A DNA stretch of 64,000 nucleotides from Quadrisphaera sp. INWT6 (lineage in GTDB: Bacteria; Actinomycetota; Actinomycetes; Actinomycetales; Quadrisphaeraceae). Below the pieces are notes generated by a model. That model was not told the DNA's origin and searched no databases. It saw only the letters and a list, made by a program, of their open reading frames with translations. A program made the position numbers and the translations under genes. Positions 27,841 through 36,866 of this stretch are shown here, piece after piece; position 1 is the stretch's first letter; every line of letters starts with the position of its first letter. The DNA lies in contig NZ_VUOH01000006.1 in NCBI RefSeq assembly GCF_015390235.1, positions 248,001 through 312,000 on the forward strand, written 5' to 3'.

Positions 27841-28964
27841 TCGACCAGGCGCAGCAGCGCGCGCTCGGTGCTGACGAAGCCGGTCCACCCCAGCAGGCGG
27901 CTTCGCGTCACGTCCGCGAACACCTCCACCTCGCGGCCGAGGTCGGCGTCGGTGTGCCACCAGGACGCGACGCGCGCCAGGTCCGGCTCCACCAGCTCGT
28001 GCTGGGCGACCAGTTCCGCCCAGACGTCCTCGGCGCCGGCCATCTGCTGCTCGAGGGGCTGGGGCTCGTCGCCGGGGCCCTGCGCCTCGACGCCGAGGTG
28101 CTCCGCGAGCCGCGGCCACAGGCGGCGCCACCGGACCAGGTCGCCGTCGACGACGTTGAAGGCCGTGTCGGCGGCGGCAGGGGTCGTCGCTGCCCAGAGC
28201 TGGTGGTCGGCCAGGAGGTCGGCGTCGGTGAGGTCGACGACGCCGTCCCACTGCGCGCGCGACCCGGGGAAGACGAGCGGACGGCCGAGGTGGCGCTGGA
28301 TCCCGGCGTACGCGGCCAGGGTCGAGGCCAGGTTCATCGCGTTGCCCACCGCGTGGCCGATGACCGTGTGGGAGCGGTGGACGCTCCAGGTGAACCCGTG
28401 CGCGGCGGCCGCCGCGAAGAGCTCGTCCTCCTGCACGTAGTAGAAGTTGTCGACGGGCAGGCGCTCGGCGTCCTCCAGGAAGGGCGTGTCCGGCAGGTCG
28501 CCCCGGCCGTAGGCCTCGAACGGGCCCAGGTAGTGCTTCAGGCCCGTGACCAGCGCGACGTGGCGCAGCGTCCCCTGCGGCCCGAGGACGGCGAGCAGGT
28601 CGCGGACCATGCCGCCGTTCACACGGATGTTCTCGGCCTCGGTCTCCTGGCGCGACCAGGCGGTGATGAAGACGTGGGTGGGGCCGAGGTCGCCGAGGGC
28701 CTCGCGCAGCGACTCGGGCGAGCGCAGGTCTGCCGCGACGTGTCCGGCGGGCGAGCCCGGCACCGGTGAGCGCGACAGGCCGGTCACCCGCCAGCCCGCC
28801 GCACCCAGCTGGCGCACGAGCGCCGACCCGCTGATGCCGCTCGCGCCGACCACCAGCGCGTGGGCGCCCTCGGGCGGCGTGCGCACGGGGGTGGGGGCGC
28901 GGTCGGGCGGCGCGTCCAGCAGCGCGCCGGTCGGAGGGGTGGACGACGGGGCGGGGGTGCTCAC
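27810..28964 (-). CDS. SDR-family reductase of the PRISE (progesterone 5-beta-reductase/iridoid synthase-like) group
   Basis: 384 residues. NAD(P)-binding motif ALVVGASGISGSALVRQL near residue 36, then the PRISE hallmarks GLKHYLGPFEAYG and DNFYYVQEDEL carrying the catalytic lysine and tyrosine, and FTWSVHRSHTVIGHA. Family members reduce activated C=C bonds such as enones with NADPH. GTG 28964 is preferred: AAGG lies 6 bases upstream on the minus strand, and the longer upstream frame is low-complexity. The physiological substrate is unknown. It converges on the phosphatase gene with a shared terminator. Confidence 0.85.
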   Translation of the reverse strand: MSTPAPSSTPPTGALLDAPPDRAPTPVRTPPEGAHALVVGASGISGSALVRQLGAAGWRVTGLSRSPVPGSPAGHVAADLRSPESLREALGDLGPTHVFITAWSRQETEAENIRVNGGMVRDLLAVLGPQGTLRHVALVTGLKHYLGPFEAYGRGDLPDTPFLEDAERLPVDNFYYVQEDELFAAAAAHGFTWSVHRSHTVIGHAVGNAMNLASTLAAYAGIQRHLGRPLVFPGSRAQWDGVVDLTDADLLADHQLWAATTPAAADTAFNVVDGDLVRWRRLWPRLAEHLGVEAQGPGDEPQPLEQQMAGAEDVWAELVAQHELVEPDLARVASWWHTDADLGREVEVFADVTRSRLLGWTGFVSTERALLRLVDRYRAERLVP

Positions 28965-29148
28965 AGCAGACCTTCCGGTGGAGGCGGCGCGGGGCGCCGG
29001 GACCAGGTGCAGCCGAAGGCGCTCGCGCACTGTTCCCCGGTCGCCCGATTTGCTGTCTTGAGGCAACGGTGTGAGCGTTCTCATCGCTGCGACGCCGTCG
29101 GGACGCCGCAGGCCCCACCGGGGCGGGCGAGAGCACTGGAGGACGACC

Positions 29149-29451
29149 GTGCCGAAGCGGTCCGCGAAGCTGGCCGACCTGGCCTTCGACATCAGGTCGG
29201 TGATCGGCGCGCTGTTCGTCGTCTACGGCCTGGTCTGCCTGGTCTGGGGGCTGGTGTCCTTCCCGCCGGAGGCGGCGGAGAAGACCGGCGGCGTCAACCT
29301 CAACCTGTGGGCCGGGCTCGGCATGCTCGTGGTGGGTGCCGTCTTCGTGGCCTGGGTGGTGGCCAAGCCGCTCACGGCTGACGACCCGGCCGTGCGCGAG
29401 GCGCTCGACGACGACGCCACGAGCGGTGCGGCCGACGGGGGCGACCGGTGA
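29149..29451 (+). CDS. small two-helix membrane protein paired with a sodium:solute symporter
   Basis: 100 residues with two membrane helices, at about residues 17-38 (GALFVVYGLVCLVWGLVSF) and 50-72 (LWAGLGMLVVGAVFVAWVVA), and an acidic C-terminal tail. The GTG start has GGAGG at 29138-29142. Its stop overlaps the GTG of the symporter (GTGA), so the two are made together. It is probably an accessory subunit or assembly factor for that transporter. Small partner proteins are known for other SSS symporters, but this family is not named with certainty. Confidence 0.8.
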   Translation: MPKRSAKLADLAFDIRSVIGALFVVYGLVCLVWGLVSFPPEAAEKTGGVNLNLWAGLGMLVVGAVFVAWVVAKPLTADDPAVREALDDDATSGAADGGDR

Positions 29452-31175
29452 CCGCCGTGACCGCCTCCGTGACGACCTCCGTGCCGACGTCCGTGCTGGC
29501 CGCCGGCACCACCGGGGCCACGCGCATCGACGCCGGCGCCGGCGACTACGTCCTCGTGGCCCTCTACTTCGTGGTCGTCCTGGGCATCGGCCTGCTGGCG
29601 CGCCGACGGATCTCCTCCAGCCTCGACTTCCTGCTCTCGGGGCGGTCGCTGCCGGCGTGGGTGACGGGCCTGGCGTTCGTCTCGGCCAACCTGGGCGCCA
29701 TCGAGCTGCTCGGGCAGGCGGCCAACGGCGCGCAGTTCGGGGAGCAGGCGTTCCACTACTACTGGATCGGCGCCATCCCGGCCATGGTCTTCCTGGCCCT
29801 GGTGATGATGCCCTTCTACTACGGCTCGAAGGTCCGCAGCGTGCCCGAGTTCCTGGGCCGCCGCTTCGACGCCAAGACCCAGCGCCTCCAGGGCCTGCTC
29901 TTCGCCCTGGCCTCGGTGCTGCTGGCCGGCGTCAACCTGTACGCGATGGCGATCGTGGTGAACGCGCTGCTGGGCCTGCCCACGTGGCTCGCCATCGTGC
30001 TGGCCGGCGTCATCGTGCTGGCGTACACGTTCCTCGGCGGGCTGTCGGCGGCGATCTACAACGAGGTGCTGCAGTTCTTCGTCATCGTCGCCACGATGGT
30101 GCCGCTGACGCTCATCGGCCTGCACCGCGTCGGCGGCTGGGGCGGCCTGGTCGAGCAGCTCACCGACCAGGGCAGCGGCTCGATGCTGCAGGCGTTCCCC
30201 GCCAGCGACCTGACCGGGATCATGAACAGCGCCGGCTCGACCATCGGCGTGGTGCTGGGCCTGGGCTTCGTGACGTCGTTCGGGTACTGGACCACCAACT
30301 TCACCGAGGTGCAGCGCGCCTTCTCCGCCCGCAGCGCCTCCGCGGCGCAGCGCACGCCCCTGATCGCGGCGTTCCCCAAGGTGCTGATCGCCCTGGTCAT
30401 CATCATCCCGGGCATGGTCGCGGCCGTGCTGGTGCCGGGCATCAGCGCCCTGAAGACCGGGGGCGACTCCGGCGGAGCGACCTACAACGACGCCGTGCCG
30501 CTGCTGCTGGACGAGCTGCTGCCCAACGGCTTCCTGGGTGTGGCCCTCGCCGGCCTGCTCGCCGCGTTCATGGCGGGCATGGCCGCCAACGTCAGCTCGT
30601 TCAACACCGTGGTCACCTACGACCTCTGGCAGGACTGGGTGCGCCCCGGCCGGGACGACGCCCACTACCTGCGGGTGGGCCGCGCCGTCACCGTCATCGG
30701 CACCGCGCTGGCCATCGGCACGGCGTTCATCGCCGCTGGCTTCACCAACATCATGGACTACATCCAGACCCTGTTCTCCTTCTTCAACGTCCCCCTGTTC
30801 GCGGTGTTCGTGCTGGGCCTGTTCTGGAAGCGCATGACCGGGTCGGCCGGGTTCTGGGGGCTGGTCAGCGGCACGCTCGGCGCCGTCGTCGTCTTCGTCC
30901 TCAACCAGACCGGCACCATCGCGCTGTCGGGCCAGGGCTCGAGCTTCCTCGGGGGCGGCGTCGCGACCGTCGTCGCCGTGCTCGTCGGGTGGCTCGTCTC
31001 GCAGGGCGGCACGCCCAAGCCCGAGGCGGAGCTCCGCGGCCTGGTCTGGTCGCTGACGCCCGCCGCGGAGCGGGCCGTGCCCCGCGAGCCGGGGGTGCTG
31101 CGCTCCCCCGTCGTCCTGTCGGTCCTGGTGCTCGGCATGGCGGCGGCCGGGTACGTGCTGTTCGCGGTCATCTGA
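29448..31175 (+). CDS. sodium:solute symporter (SSS family)
   Basis: 575 residues, about 14 membrane helices, the LeuT-fold SSS length. Typical segments: YFVVVLGIGLLARRRISSS, the GRSLPAWVTGLAFVSANLGA helix break region, FYYGSKVRSVPEFLGRRF, and the long C-terminal helices. The GRSLPAW/SANLGAIELLG pattern resembles the sugar/inositol (SGLT-like) branch, so a sugar or polyol substrate is plausible but unproven. GTG start is coupled to the small membrane gene upstream. The 3' end overlaps the convergent MMPL gene by 8 bases. Confidence 0.92.
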   Translation: MTAVTASVTTSVPTSVLAAGTTGATRIDAGAGDYVLVALYFVVVLGIGLLARRRISSSLDFLLSGRSLPAWVTGLAFVSANLGAIELLGQAANGAQFGEQAFHYYWIGAIPAMVFLALVMMPFYYGSKVRSVPEFLGRRFDAKTQRLQGLLFALASVLLAGVNLYAMAIVVNALLGLPTWLAIVLAGVIVLAYTFLGGLSAAIYNEVLQFFVIVATMVPLTLIGLHRVGGWGGLVEQLTDQGSGSMLQAFPASDLTGIMNSAGSTIGVVLGLGFVTSFGYWTTNFTEVQRAFSARSASAAQRTPLIAAFPKVLIALVIIIPGMVAAVLVPGISALKTGGDSGGATYNDAVPLLLDELLPNGFLGVALAGLLAAFMAGMAANVSSFNTVVTYDLWQDWVRPGRDDAHYLRVGRAVTVIGTALAIGTAFIAAGFTNIMDYIQTLFSFFNVPLFAVFVLGLFWKRMTGSAGFWGLVSGTLGAVVVFVLNQTGTIALSGQGSSFLGGGVATVVAVLVGWLVSQGGTPKPEAELRGLVWSLTPAAERAVPREPGVLRSPVVLSVLVLGMAAAGYVLFAVI

Positions 31176-33408
31176 CCGGCGCGCGCTCGGGCTCGGCGCC
31201 TTCCAGGGCACGGCCCTCGACGTCGAGCTCGGGCAGCCACCGCAGCCAGCGCGGGAGCCACCAGGCCGCGGGCCCGAGCAGCGCGAGCACGGCCGGGATG
31301 AGCACCATGCGCACGAGCACGGCGTCGAAGAGCACCCCGACGGCGAGGGCGAACGCGATCGGCTTGATGGTCGCGTTCCCCTCGGGCACGAAGCCCCCGA
31401 AGACCGACAGCATGATCGTGGCGGCGGCCAGCACCACGGGGGCCGCCGCCCGGAAGCCCGACACGACGGCGGCGGTGGGCTCGGTCCCGCGCGAGTGCGC
31501 CTCGTGGATCCGGCTGACGATGAAGATCTGGTAGTCCATCGCCAGGCCGAAGAGGATGCCCACCACGAGGATCGGCGCGAAGGAGATGATCGGCGCCTCG
31601 GTCGAGGTGTTGACCAGCTGCTGCAGCCAGCCCCACTCGAAGATGGCGACGGTCGCGCCGAGGGCGGCCCCCACGGTCAGCAGGAAGCCCAGCACCGCGG
31701 TGACCGGCACGAGGACCGAGCGGAACACGAGCAGCAGCAGGACCAGCGCGAGGCCGACGACCACGGCGAGGTAGACCGGCAGCGCGCCGTTGAGCTTGGC
31801 CGAGATGTCGACGCTGACGGCGGTCGAGCCGGTGACGCTGACCTCACCGTCACCGCTGGACGGCAGGGCGCGGATGTCGGAGACGAGCTGCGTGGTCTCG
31901 TCGGTCGACGGGCCGCTCGCGGGGATGACGGTGACCAGGGCCGCGGTGCCGTCGGGTGAGGGGACGGGACCGATGACGCCTCCGCCCGGCAGGTCGGTGG
32001 CGACGTCGCCCAGCCCCTGCACCTCGGACACGAGCTGCGCGGCCTGGGCCGCGGGGTCGGAGCCGCCGTCGACCAGCACGAGCAGCGGCCCGGTGACGCC
32101 GGGACCCCAGTGCTCGGCCACGAGGTCGTAGGCGCGCCGCTGCTGGCTGCCCTCCTCGGCGGTGCTGTCGTCGCCGAGGGTGGTGCGCAGCGAGAACACC
32201 GGCACCGCCACCAGCCCGAGCAGGACGACGACGGACAGCACGCTCACCAGGCGCCGGCGCACCACGAAGCGCGCCCACGCCGGCAGCAGCCCGGTCGACC
32301 GCGCGGCGTGCGCGTGCTGGGCGTGCGGCTCGACGTCCAGCTGGTCGCTGTTCTCCAGCACCCGCTGCAGGTGGCGCCGCTGGCGGCGGCTCAGCACCCG
32401 CGTCCCGGCGATGCTCGCGAGCGCGGGCAGCAGGGTGAGGGCCACCAGGACGGCGACGGCCACGGTCGCGGCGGCGGCGATGCCCATCTGGGTGAGGAAG
32501 GGGATGCCGACCACGGCCAGGCCCGCCAGCGCGATGACCACCGTGAGCCCAGCGGTGACGACGGCGCTGCCGGCGGTGCCCACGGCCAGGCCGACCGCCT
32601 CGGGGACGGGCCTGCCGAGCAGCAGCTCCTGCCGCAGCCGGGACAGGACGAAGAGGCCGTAGTCGATGCCGACGGCGAGACCGAGCATCACCGCGAGGAT
32701 CGTGGTGGTCGACTGCAGGTCGGTGAGCGCGGTGGCGGCGACGATGCCGAGCGCCCCCACGCCGACGCCGATGAGGGCCGTCAGCAGGTTCAGGCCCGCG
32801 GCCACGAGGGTGCCGTAGGTGACGAGCAGCACCACGACGGCGACGACGACGCCGAGCACCTCGCCCACGCCGCCCAGGGCCGCGGGGTCGGTGACGGCCT
32901 GGCCGCCGACGGCGGCGTCCCACCCGTCGGTGGCGGCGCCCTCGACGGCGCTGGTCAGCGCCGCGCGGGAGTCCTCGGTGATGCCGCCGGTGGGCACGGC
33001 GTAGGTGACGTCGACGTAGGCGGCGCGCAGGTCGGGCGAGACGGTGGGGTTCGCCTGGTCTAGGGGGTTCGAGGCGGCCACCACCTGCGGCAGCGCCCCG
33101 AGCTCGGCGGCCAGGGCGCCGAGGCGCTGGGCGTTCGCGGGGTCGGTGACCGCCTGTCCCTCCGGCAGCTCGACCACCACGCGGGCCGTGGCGCCGTCGC
33201 CACCGCCGGCGGCGGCGCCGAAGCGCTCGTCGAGCGTGGTCAGCGCGCGCGTCGACTCCAGGCCGGGGATCGTGACGTCGGCGGTGAACGGCTTGCTGAA
33301 CGCGGCGGCGGCACCGCCGACGGCGGCGAGGACCACCAGCCAGACGGTCAGGACCAGCCAGCGGCGCGAGGAGCAGGCGCGGCCGAGCCGCTGCAGCAGG
33401 AAGGACAC
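31168..33408 (-). CDS. MMPL/RND-type membrane transporter (YdfJ-like)
   Basis: 746 residues with the MMPL layout: an N-terminal helix (RRWLVLTVWLVVLAAVGG), a periplasmic-side loop domain, a six-helix bundle with AVMLGLAVGIDYGLFVLSRL (helix-4 GxxxDY motif), a second loop, and a second bundle with LVVGILFGLAMDYQIFIVSR. The paired Asp-Tyr motifs are the expected proton-relay sites. Actinobacterial relatives export lipids, siderophores or drugs. The GTG start faces the divergent TetR gene across an 80-base region with a perfect palindrome. The 3' end overlaps the SSS gene by 8 bases. Confidence 0.92.
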   Translation of the reverse strand: MSFLLQRLGRACSSRRWLVLTVWLVVLAAVGGAAAAFSKPFTADVTIPGLESTRALTTLDERFGAAAGGGDGATARVVVELPEGQAVTDPANAQRLGALAAELGALPQVVAASNPLDQANPTVSPDLRAAYVDVTYAVPTGGITEDSRAALTSAVEGAATDGWDAAVGGQAVTDPAALGGVGEVLGVVVAVVVLLVTYGTLVAAGLNLLTALIGVGVGALGIVAATALTDLQSTTTILAVMLGLAVGIDYGLFVLSRLRQELLLGRPVPEAVGLAVGTAGSAVVTAGLTVVIALAGLAVVGIPFLTQMGIAAAATVAVAVLVALTLLPALASIAGTRVLSRRQRRHLQRVLENSDQLDVEPHAQHAHAARSTGLLPAWARFVVRRRLVSVLSVVVLLGLVAVPVFSLRTTLGDDSTAEEGSQQRRAYDLVAEHWGPGVTGPLLVLVDGGSDPAAQAAQLVSEVQGLGDVATDLPGGGVIGPVPSPDGTAALVTVIPASGPSTDETTQLVSDIRALPSSGDGEVSVTGSTAVSVDISAKLNGALPVYLAVVVGLALVLLLLVFRSVLVPVTAVLGFLLTVGAALGATVAIFEWGWLQQLVNTSTEAPIISFAPILVVGILFGLAMDYQIFIVSRIHEAHSRGTEPTAAVVSGFRAAAPVVLAAATIMLSVFGGFVPEGNATIKPIAFALAVGVLFDAVLVRMVLIPAVLALLGPAAWWLPRWLRWLPELDVEGRALEGAEPERAPVR

Positions 33409-33437
33409 GCGCCGAGGCTACACACCGATCTGGTCGG

Positions 33438-33460
33438 CCACCGACCGGATTGGTCGGTGG
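33438..33460. promoter_or_regulatory. palindromic operator between MMPL and TetR genes
   Basis: Perfect 9-base arms CCACCGACC (33438-33446) and GGTCGGTGG (33452-33460) with a 5-base spacer, midway between two divergent starts. A related half-site (gatctggtcggcc) lies at 33428-33439. Size and placement are those of a TetR operator. Confidence 0.75.
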
Positions 33461-33487
33461 AGGTCGTCGGCCGCTACGGTCGCGCCT

Positions 33488-34084
33488 GTGCTGCACCGGC
33501 CGACCACCCAGGAGATCGAGCGGGGCATCGTCGACGTCGCCGCGGGGCTGATGGCCCGGCCGGTGGCCGAGAGCACCTCGCTGCAGTCGATCGCGGAGGC
33601 GGCGGGGTACTCCAAGGCCGGGGTGCTGCACCACTTCGCCTCCAAGGACGCCGTGGTCGCCGCCGTCGTCGCCCGCTGCGAGGAGCTCGTGCGCGACGTC
33701 CGCACCACCGCCGAGGCGCTCCCCCTCGGACGCGCGCGCGACGAGGCCGTGGTGACCTCGCTCGCCGGCCTGGCCGACCAGCAGCCGGGGTGCGCCGCGC
33801 TCCTGCTCGCGAGCGCCACGCTCGCCCAGGACACCGCGCTGGGCCGTTCGCTGCACCAGGTGGCCGTCGACCTGTTCGCCGCGTTCGGGGTGGTCGAGGG
33901 GAGCGACGACGTCGCGCGGACGCTGGCCGTCACCGGAGCCCTGGGAGCGCTGGCCGTGTGCACGCTCGCGTGCAAGCAGCCGCCCCTCACCGCCGGCGCC
34001 GCCCCACCGGCCCAGCGGGAGCTGCTCCCCCTCGTGGTCGCCACGGCCCTCGCCGTCCTGAGCCACCCCGCCCCACGACCGTGA
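33488..34084 (+). CDS. TetR-family regulator, divergent from the MMPL exporter
   Basis: 198 residues. The DNA-binding domain is seen in EIERGIVDVAAGLMARP, TSLQSIAEAAGYSKAGVLHHFASKDAVVAAV (helix-turn-helix with the usual YSKAGVLHHF variant). The remainder is a helical ligand domain. GTG 33488 gives the conserved N-terminus, probably from a leaderless or very short leader transcript. Likely represses itself and the MMPL gene at the palindrome between them. The stop overlaps the next gene (GTGA). Confidence 0.9.
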   Translation: MLHRPTTQEIERGIVDVAAGLMARPVAESTSLQSIAEAAGYSKAGVLHHFASKDAVVAAVVARCEELVRDVRTTAEALPLGRARDEAVVTSLAGLADQQPGCAALLLASATLAQDTALGRSLHQVAVDLFAAFGVVEGSDDVARTLAVTGALGALAVCTLACKQPPLTAGAAPPAQRELLPLVVATALAVLSHPAPRP

Positions 34085-35025
34085 TCCTGGGACCCGTGCA
34101 CACTTGGCCGGGGCTCGCCATCGAGCAGCGCCGCCTCGTCGAGGGGTGGCTGCCCGGGGCCGTCGTCGAGGCCGACCTCAGCTGGGGCCTCGTCGAGACG
34201 ACCGTCCTGCAGGTGCGCCACGGCGGCGGGCTCGTGGTCGTCAAGGCCGGCGGACCGCAGGACCACCACATCGCCCGGGAGGTCGAGGCCCACCGGCGAT
34301 GGCTGCAGCCGTGGGCCAGCGCCGGCCGCGCCCCTGCGCTGCTGCACGCCGACGAGGGGGCGCGCGTCGTCGTCACGCGGTGGCTGCCCGGCGACCTGGC
34401 GCAGGGCACCCCCGCGGCCACCGACCCCGACGTGCACCGGCAGGCGGGCGAGCTGCTCGCGAAGCTCCACCAGCAGGAGGCCGTGCACGACGCCGGCTTC
34501 GAGGTGGCGGCGAACACCAAGACCCGGCGGTGGCTCGCCGGTCCCCACGCGATCCCGGTGGACACCGCGCGCCGGCTGGCCGAGGAGGTCGGGTCCTGGC
34601 CCGAGCACCCGGCGGTCCTGGTGCCCACCCACGGTGACTTCCACCCCCGCAACTGGGTGGTCGACGACGGCCGCACCACCTCTCGGGTCGGCGTCATCGA
34701 CTTCGGCCGCGCCGCGCTGCGCCCGGCCGAGAGCGACCTGGTGCGCCTGGTCCAGCGCGACTGGGTGGGCCGGCCCGACCTGGAGACGGCCTTCCTGACC
34801 GGGTACGGCAGCGACCCGCGCGAGGACGGGAGCTGGCGGCGGACGCGGGTGCGCGAGGCGGTGGGGACGGCGTGCTGGGCCCACCTCGTCGGTGACGGCG
34901 CCTTCGAGCAGGAGGGCCTGCGCCTGCTCGAGGAGCTGACGGCGTGGACGTGCCCACGCTCAGCGGCGTCGTGCCACCTCCCGGGGTCCTGCCGGGGTGG
35001 AACTGGACACCGTCCGGAGGGCTGA
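34081..35025 (+). CDS. APH-fold phosphotransferase
   Basis: 314 residues of the aminoglycoside/choline kinase superfamily. The ATP-binding lysine region is GGGLVVVKAGG, the catalytic loop VPTHGDFHPRNWVVDDG (HGDxxxxN, about residues 180-188) and the magnesium motif VGVIDFGRAALRPAESDL. This is a well-preserved active site. GTG 34081 overlaps the TetR stop, so the gene is under the same local control. The last ~25 residues (CPRSAASCHLPGSC...) look unlike the family, so the true end may be affected by a sequence change. Substrate unknown. Confidence 0.85.
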   Translation: MILGPVHTWPGLAIEQRRLVEGWLPGAVVEADLSWGLVETTVLQVRHGGGLVVVKAGGPQDHHIAREVEAHRRWLQPWASAGRAPALLHADEGARVVVTRWLPGDLAQGTPAATDPDVHRQAGELLAKLHQQEAVHDAGFEVAANTKTRRWLAGPHAIPVDTARRLAEEVGSWPEHPAVLVPTHGDFHPRNWVVDDGRTTSRVGVIDFGRAALRPAESDLVRLVQRDWVGRPDLETAFLTGYGSDPREDGSWRRTRVREAVGTACWAHLVGDGAFEQEGLRLLEELTAWTCPRSAASCHLPGSCRGGTGHRPEG

Positions 35026-35267
35026 CGTCCTGTCCACAGGCCCTGCCCTGGTGGGTCCGCGCCTGGCTGGTCCTGCCGCTCGTCGACAGGTACGCGCACG
35101 TGTGGATGTGGCACCACGGCCTGTGCTCCCTGGCGGCCCCGCCGCCGCGGGGCGATGACGACGGCGACCCGTCGGCCGACCGCTCGCCGCGACGACCGCC
35201 TGGGCCGCCACCGGCGTGGTCCGCCGCCACCCGCTCGACCGGCGGGGGTGACGACGACGGCGCCGCG
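35026..35267. other. 242-bp gap with a protein-like but unclosed frame
   Basis: No accepted gene. In one forward frame (from about 34944) the translation includes PWWVRAWLVLPLVDRYAHVW, which looks like a small membrane-protein segment, but the frame has no nearby stop and continues as shadow through the next gene. Confidence 0.4.
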
Positions 35268-36038
35268 TCAGATCGGAAGCCCCTCGGCCGCCGGCGTTGG
35301 GACGCGGGCGAGCAGCGTGAACGCGTTGGGGAGCCGACCGTCCCAGGCGGCGGCCTCGACGCCGCCCGGGCGCCAGAACGGCTCGGGGTGCTCGACGAGG
35401 TGCACGAGGTGCAGCCCTGCGCCGACCACACCCATCACCACCTCGGCGAGGGTGCGCTGGGTCTCCACGGCGCCGAGGGCCGGGAAGGAGTCGTTGGTGT
35501 GCTCCCGCGCGAAGTAGCTCCGGTCGGGGCGCACGCGCGCCTCGTCGGGCTCCCAGGTCCACAGCGGGACGAGCGGGTGCGCCTCGAGGACGAACAGGTG
35601 CCCTCCAGGGCGCAGGACGCGCCGCACCTCACGGGCCCAGGCCGGCAGGTCGCGCACCCACCCCAGCGCTCCCTTGCCGGTGTAGACGAGGTCGACCGAC
35701 GCCGTGGGCACCGGGAGGGGCGGCAGCTCGGCGACCTCGTACCGGCACGGCAGCCTAAGCGCGTCCGCCCGGAGCTGCGCGGCACGGACCGCCGTGGGGC
35801 TGTAGTCGAGACCGAGCACGCTCGCGGCCCCGGCGTGCACCAGCGCGGCGTCGTCCACGCCGTGACCGCTCTGCGGGTGGAGCACTCGGGGGCCGCTGGT
35901 GAGCACGGGAGCGAGGACGTCGCGCTCCACCCCGGTGAGCCGCGCCACGCGCGCCTCGTCGAGGAGGTCCTCGTGCTCGCGGACGTGCTTCTGCGAGGCC
36001 TCCTCCCAAGCGGACCGGGTGCGCTCGTGGTCGTCCAC
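35268..36038 (-). CDS. class I SAM-dependent methyltransferase
   Basis: About 256 residues. The SAM-binding region is degenerate at motif I (VLHPQSGHGVDDAALVHAGA, in place of a glycine-rich loop), followed by VLGLDYSPTAVRAAQLRADA with the acidic ribose-binding residue, SVDLVYTGKGALGWVRDLPA (motif IV/V) and EVRRVLRPGGHLFVLEAHPL, a typical post-motif strand. The EAHPL ending and the downstream PEPFW segment resemble small-molecule methyltransferases of actinobacteria. GTG 36038 was chosen as the first start before the conserved WEEASQ region; GTGs further upstream are possible. Substrate unknown. Confidence 0.82.
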   Translation of the reverse strand: MDDHERTRSAWEEASQKHVREHEDLLDEARVARLTGVERDVLAPVLTSGPRVLHPQSGHGVDDAALVHAGAASVLGLDYSPTAVRAAQLRADALRLPCRYEVAELPPLPVPTASVDLVYTGKGALGWVRDLPAWAREVRRVLRPGGHLFVLEAHPLVPLWTWEPDEARVRPDRSYFAREHTNDSFPALGAVETQRTLAEVVMGVVGAGLHLVHLVEHPEPFWRPGGVEAAAWDGRLPNAFTLLARVPTPAAEGLPI

Positions 36039-36082
36039 GTCCCGAGCGTGGCCCACTCGCGCCACTGCCGTCCACGCTGTTC

Positions 36083-36135
36083 CGCGCAGTGTCAGACGGT
36101 CGCGCAGTGTCAGACGGTCGCGCAGTGTCAGACCC
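36083..36135. repeat. 18-base tandem repeat, family D motif
   Basis: Nearly three copies of the unit cgcgcagtgtcagacggt stand in tandem (36083, 36101, 36119). Followed by a loosely complementary stretch (cctgacgctgagc at 36160-36173). The CAGTGTCAGA core recurs at 52410-52422 and, as CACTGTCAGA, at 63900-63909. The 169-base gap holds no gene. Confidence 0.85.
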
Positions 36136-36207
36136 TCCAGGCCGGACTTGCCCTGCAGGACCTGACGCTGAGCCGGGGTCTCACACCGCCTGACCGCGCC
36201 GCGCGGG

Positions 36208-36771
36208 TCAGGCCGCCCCGGGCGGTCGGAGGACGTCGAGCAGCTGGGCGTAGGTGTCCTCGACCGTCGCGCCGCCACCTCCGACGCGGCGGGCCCGCGG
36301 CCGCGTCGCCACCAGCGCGGTGAGGCGCTCGTGGGTGGTCACCAGGTCGGCCTCGCCACCGGCCCGGCGGACCAGCTCGGCCGCGTCGCGGTGCTCCTGG
36401 CGGCTCGCGAGCGCCGAGCGCTCGCGGAACCTGGCCAGCACCTCGGAGAGGCCCGCCTGCACGACCACCTCGTCGAACGGCACACCGACCTCGCCCGCGA
36501 GCGCCTCCAGCTGGTCGATGAACGCCACCCGCGCCAGCAGCTGCGGGACGACGACGTCGTGGCCCGCCATCAGGTGGGTGCGCGCCATCGCGAGGGCCAG
36601 CGCCCGCGCAGCGGCCCCGGAGGCCTGCGGGTCGTCGACCCAGCCGCCGAGGAGGGAGCGCACCACGTCGACGTCGAGGGCCAGCGCGAGGGGGTGGTCG
36701 GCGGCGTAGCGGCGGGCCAGCGTCGACTTCCCGCTGCAGGGCGACCCGTTGAGCAGCAGCAGGCGGGCCAC
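36208..36771 (-). CDS. P-loop small-molecule kinase-like ATPase
   Basis: About 187 residues. Walker A is at the very start (LLLLNGSPCSGKSTLARRYA, residues ~4-22), followed by LALALDVDVVRSLLGGWV with an acidic pair as in AAA_33/zeta-toxin/chloramphenicol-phosphotransferase-like kinases, then ARTHLMAGHDVVVPQLLARV and the lid-like region ARFRERSALASRQEHRDAAE. Probably phosphorylates a small molecule or nucleotide sugar. GTG 36771 immediately precedes the P-loop strand. Confidence 0.8.
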   Translation of the reverse strand: MARLLLLNGSPCSGKSTLARRYAADHPLALALDVDVVRSLLGGWVDDPQASGAAARALALAMARTHLMAGHDVVVPQLLARVAFIDQLEALAGEVGVPFDEVVVQAGLSEVLARFRERSALASRQEHRDAAELVRRAGGEADLVTTHERLTALVATRPRARRVGGGGATVEDTYAQLLDVLRPPGAA

Positions 36772-36866
36772 CGCGCGACCGTACCGGCGTGGCCGGTGGT
36801 CGTGCGATGGCCCGCCTGAGGGCCCGGGACCCGGGCCCGGTAGCTGCTCGCGGCTGCGGGCCGGCG

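Noticed and set aside
36083-36135. CRISPR array
   Set aside because: The units are directly tandem with no spacers, only 18 bases long, and no cas gene is present.
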